Shown piece after piece: positions 6,010-7,384 of a stretch of DNA of 7,384 nucleotides. Location of the stretch: positions 1-7,384 of the forward strand of contig CAKSUL010000071.1 of NCBI GenBank assembly GCA_934501475.1. Direction: 5' to 3'. The position numbers and the translations under genes were made by a program. The notes below the pieces were generated by a model, which saw only the letters and a program-made list of their open reading frames with translations, was not told the origin of the DNA and did not search any database. The stretch comes from an uncultured Roseovarius sp. (GTDB lineage Bacteria; Pseudomonadota; Alphaproteobacteria; Rhodobacterales; Rhodobacteraceae). Numbering within the stretch: position 1 is the stretch's first letter; every line of letters starts with the position of its first letter.

Positions 6010-7384
6010 GTGGAATTTCTTTATTACTTCGGCGATGTTTTCACGCCGGTGAACTTTGCGCTGCTGCTGGTTGGCACCATCGGGGGGCTAATTCTGGGCG
6101 CGACGCCGGGCTTGTCGCCGACCATGGCGGTGGCGCTGTTGATCCCGTTCACCTTTCAACTGGACGCAGCACAAGGGCTGATCCTGCTGGGGGCGGCCTA
6201 TACCTCGACGGTGGCGGGGGGCGCGGTTTCGGCGATATTGCTCAAGATTCCCGGCGCGCCGGCCAATATCGCCACCACGCTGGACGGGCACGCGATGGCC
6301 AAGAAGGGTGAGGGGGCAAAGGCGCTTCAGCTCAGCTTTCTGGCCTCGGCGGTGGGGGGCGTGTTCGGGGTGCTGCTGCTGATCTTCCTGACGCCGATTC
6401 TGGCGCAATGGGCCTTGGCGTTCGGGCCGTCGCATCTGTTCTGGCTGGCCATTCTGGGGGTGACGATCATCGGCTCGCTCGACAGCCGGTCGGTGGTCAA
6501 GGGGCTATTGTCGGGCTGTATCGGCCTGTGGCTGGCGACCATCGGCTTTGACGATATCATGGGCGCGCAGCGGTTCATCTTTCATCCGGCCCTGGGCGGC
6601 GGGATCAACATCATCGCCGCGCTGATCGGCCTGTTTGCCATTCCGCAGGTGATCACCATGTTCGCCAAGGGGCGCAAGGATGACGGCACCGAGGTGATCG
6701 CGGTGCAGAAACACTCGATCATCGACGCGATGCGTGAACTGATGCGCAACAAGCGCGCGATGGGCATCGGCACGGCAATCGGATCAATCATCGGCCTGAT
6801 TCCCGGCGTGGGCGGGCAGATCGCCGGGCTGGTCGCCTATGACCAGACCCGCAAATTCAGCCCGCATCGCGATAAATTCGGCACCGGCCATCCCGAGGGC
6901 GTGATCGCCGCCGAAGCGGCCAACAACGCCATGGTCGGGCCCAGTCTGGTGCCGCTGCTGACGCTGTCGATCCCCGGATCGCCCACGGCGGCGGTGTTGC
7001 TGGGCGGGCTGCTGATCCACGGGATCTTTCCGGGCACGGACCTGTTTGACAATCACCCGGATGTGGCCTGGACCTTTATCAACTCGATGCTGATCGGGCA
7101 GATCCTGATGTGCATCTTCGGCCTCTATGTGGCCGGGTTCGCCGCGCGCGTCGCGCAGGTGCCGCAATCGGTGATGGCGGCGATCGTGCTGGGCCTTGCG
7201 GTCTTCGGCAGCTATTCGGTGCAGTCCAGCATGGGGGATGTCTATGTCATGGCCGGCCTTGGCGTGATGATGTATTTCCTCGAGCGGTTCGGCTTTTCCG
7301 CCGCCCCGCTGGTGTACTGGCTGCCGTCGGAGATGATGAGGTTGGCTATGTCGTTTGTCTGGCCCCACTTGTTGACGACGCCGT
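6010..7384 (+). CDS. tctA: Tripartite tricarboxylate transporter large permease, TctA-like (3' partial, chimeric end)
   Basis: This is the large inner-membrane subunit of a binding-protein-dependent secondary transporter for tricarboxylates or other organic acids. It normally works with a small membrane subunit (TctB) and a periplasmic binding protein (TctC), neither of which is in the window. The frame starts at GTG 6010, the only start codon after the in-frame stop at 5986-5988, and stays open to the window edge. Family motifs: GATPGLSPTMAVALLIPF (30-47), IPGAPANIATTLDGHAMAKKG (about 80-100), GLIPGVGGQIAGLVAYDQTRKF (272-293), GHPEGVIAAEAANNAMVGPS (303-322) and LTLSIPGSPTAAVLLGGLL (327-345). 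About 435 residues, to base 7314, look genuine. The next 23 (YWLPSEMMRL onward) do not fit, since the family normally continues with a Gly-rich LGLILG-like stretch and about 60 more residues. The Shine-Dalgarno is weak (GGGGG at 6001-6005). The LacI-type repressor next door likely controls it. Confidence 0.88.
   Translation, partial: MEFLYYFGDVFTPVNFALLLVGTIGGLILGATPGLSPTMAVALLIPFTFQLDAAQGLILLGAAYTSTVAGGAVSAILLKIPGAPANIATTLDGHAMAKKGEGAKALQLSFLASAVGGVFGVLLLIFLTPILAQWALAFGPSHLFWLAILGVTIIGSLDSRSVVKGLLSGCIGLWLATIGFDDIMGAQRFIFHPALGGGINIIAALIGLFAIPQVITMFAKGRKDDGTEVIAVQKHSIIDAMRELMRNKRAMGIGTAIGSIIGLIPGVGGQIAGLVAYDQTRKFSPHRDKFGTGHPEGVIAAEAANNAMVGPSLVPLLTLSIPGSPTAAVLLGGLLIHGIFPGTDLFDNHPDVAWTFINSMLIGQILMCIFGLYVAGFAARVAQVPQSVMAAIVLGLAVFGSYSVQSSMGDVYVMAGLGVMMYFLERFGFSAAPLVYWLPSEMMRLAMSFVWPHLLTTP
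7296..7382 (-). CDS. C-terminal fragment of a GMC-family oxidoreductase, joined in antisense
   Basis: Read on the complementary strand from the window edge, 29 codons spell a sequence containing GVVNKWGQTNDIANL and then SDGSQYTSGAAE. This matches the conserved C-terminal region of FAD-dependent GMC oxidoreductases, where a VVN(K/R)WGQ-(H)D-(V/I)-(P)NL-(F/I)-(V/I)-SDGSQ-(F/Y) pattern precedes AAENPT and a final helix. The expected ENPTLTI does not follow: after GAAE the strand reads KPNRSRK, which is simply antisense of the transporter gene. So the fragment ends where the TctA frame begins. It has no start or stop here. Identity rests on my recognition of the motif; a chance antisense match this long and ordered seems unlikely. 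Confidence 0.65.

Noticed and set aside
6784..7368. Minus-strand open frame (194 codons) opposite the TctA-type gene
   Set aside because: It is antisense of transporter sequence and lies in a different frame from the GMC-like fragment at the right edge. It has no family resemblance.

Overview
The window is GC-rich, with strong G/C preference at third codon positions and tightly packed genes. Gene content and protein style point to an alphaproteobacterium, most likely of the Rhodobacterales (Roseobacter/Paracoccus/Rhodobacter relatives). This placement is inferred from family knowledge, not from a marker gene.

Four blocks can be read. (1) Bases 1-2786, plus strand: an ATP-binding protein and two membrane permeases of a manganese/iron/zinc-type ABC importer (SitB, SitC and SitD-like), joined by two ATGA start/stop overlaps. 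The solute-binding protein is not in the window and presumably lies just to the left. (2) Bases 2787-3104: a roughly 320-base spacer holding a doubtful 60-residue reading frame, some inverted repeats and a weak terminator-like hairpin. (3) Bases 3105-4895, plus strand: a sulfur operon with two half-size YeeE/YedE membrane proteins and a metallo-beta-lactamase-fold persulfide dioxygenase-like enzyme. The likely job is to bring in or pass thiosulfate/sulfane sulfur and oxidise persulfide. The usual ArsR-type sulfide/persulfide sensor (BigR/SqrR) is not in the window. (4) Bases 4882-7384: a LacI-family repressor on the minus strand, whose 3' end overlaps the dioxygenase gene by 14 bases, and a divergent gene for the large TctA-type membrane subunit of a tripartite tricarboxylate transporter. 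They share a 90-base A/T-rich intergenic region with a convincing LacI-type operator, so the repressor probably controls the transporter and itself.

The least ordinary signal is at the right edge. From about base 7315 the TctA protein stops resembling its family, and the complementary strand instead reads as the C-terminal signature of a GMC-family oxidoreductase. Up to about 21 bases (7294-7314) fit both proteins. This looks like a chimeric join, either an assembly or amplification artefact or a real inversion or recombination breakpoint.

I see no tRNA, rRNA, CRISPR array, insertion sequence or phage gene. Apart from the right edge, all assigned genes belong to known families. I did not find a convincing undescribed system.
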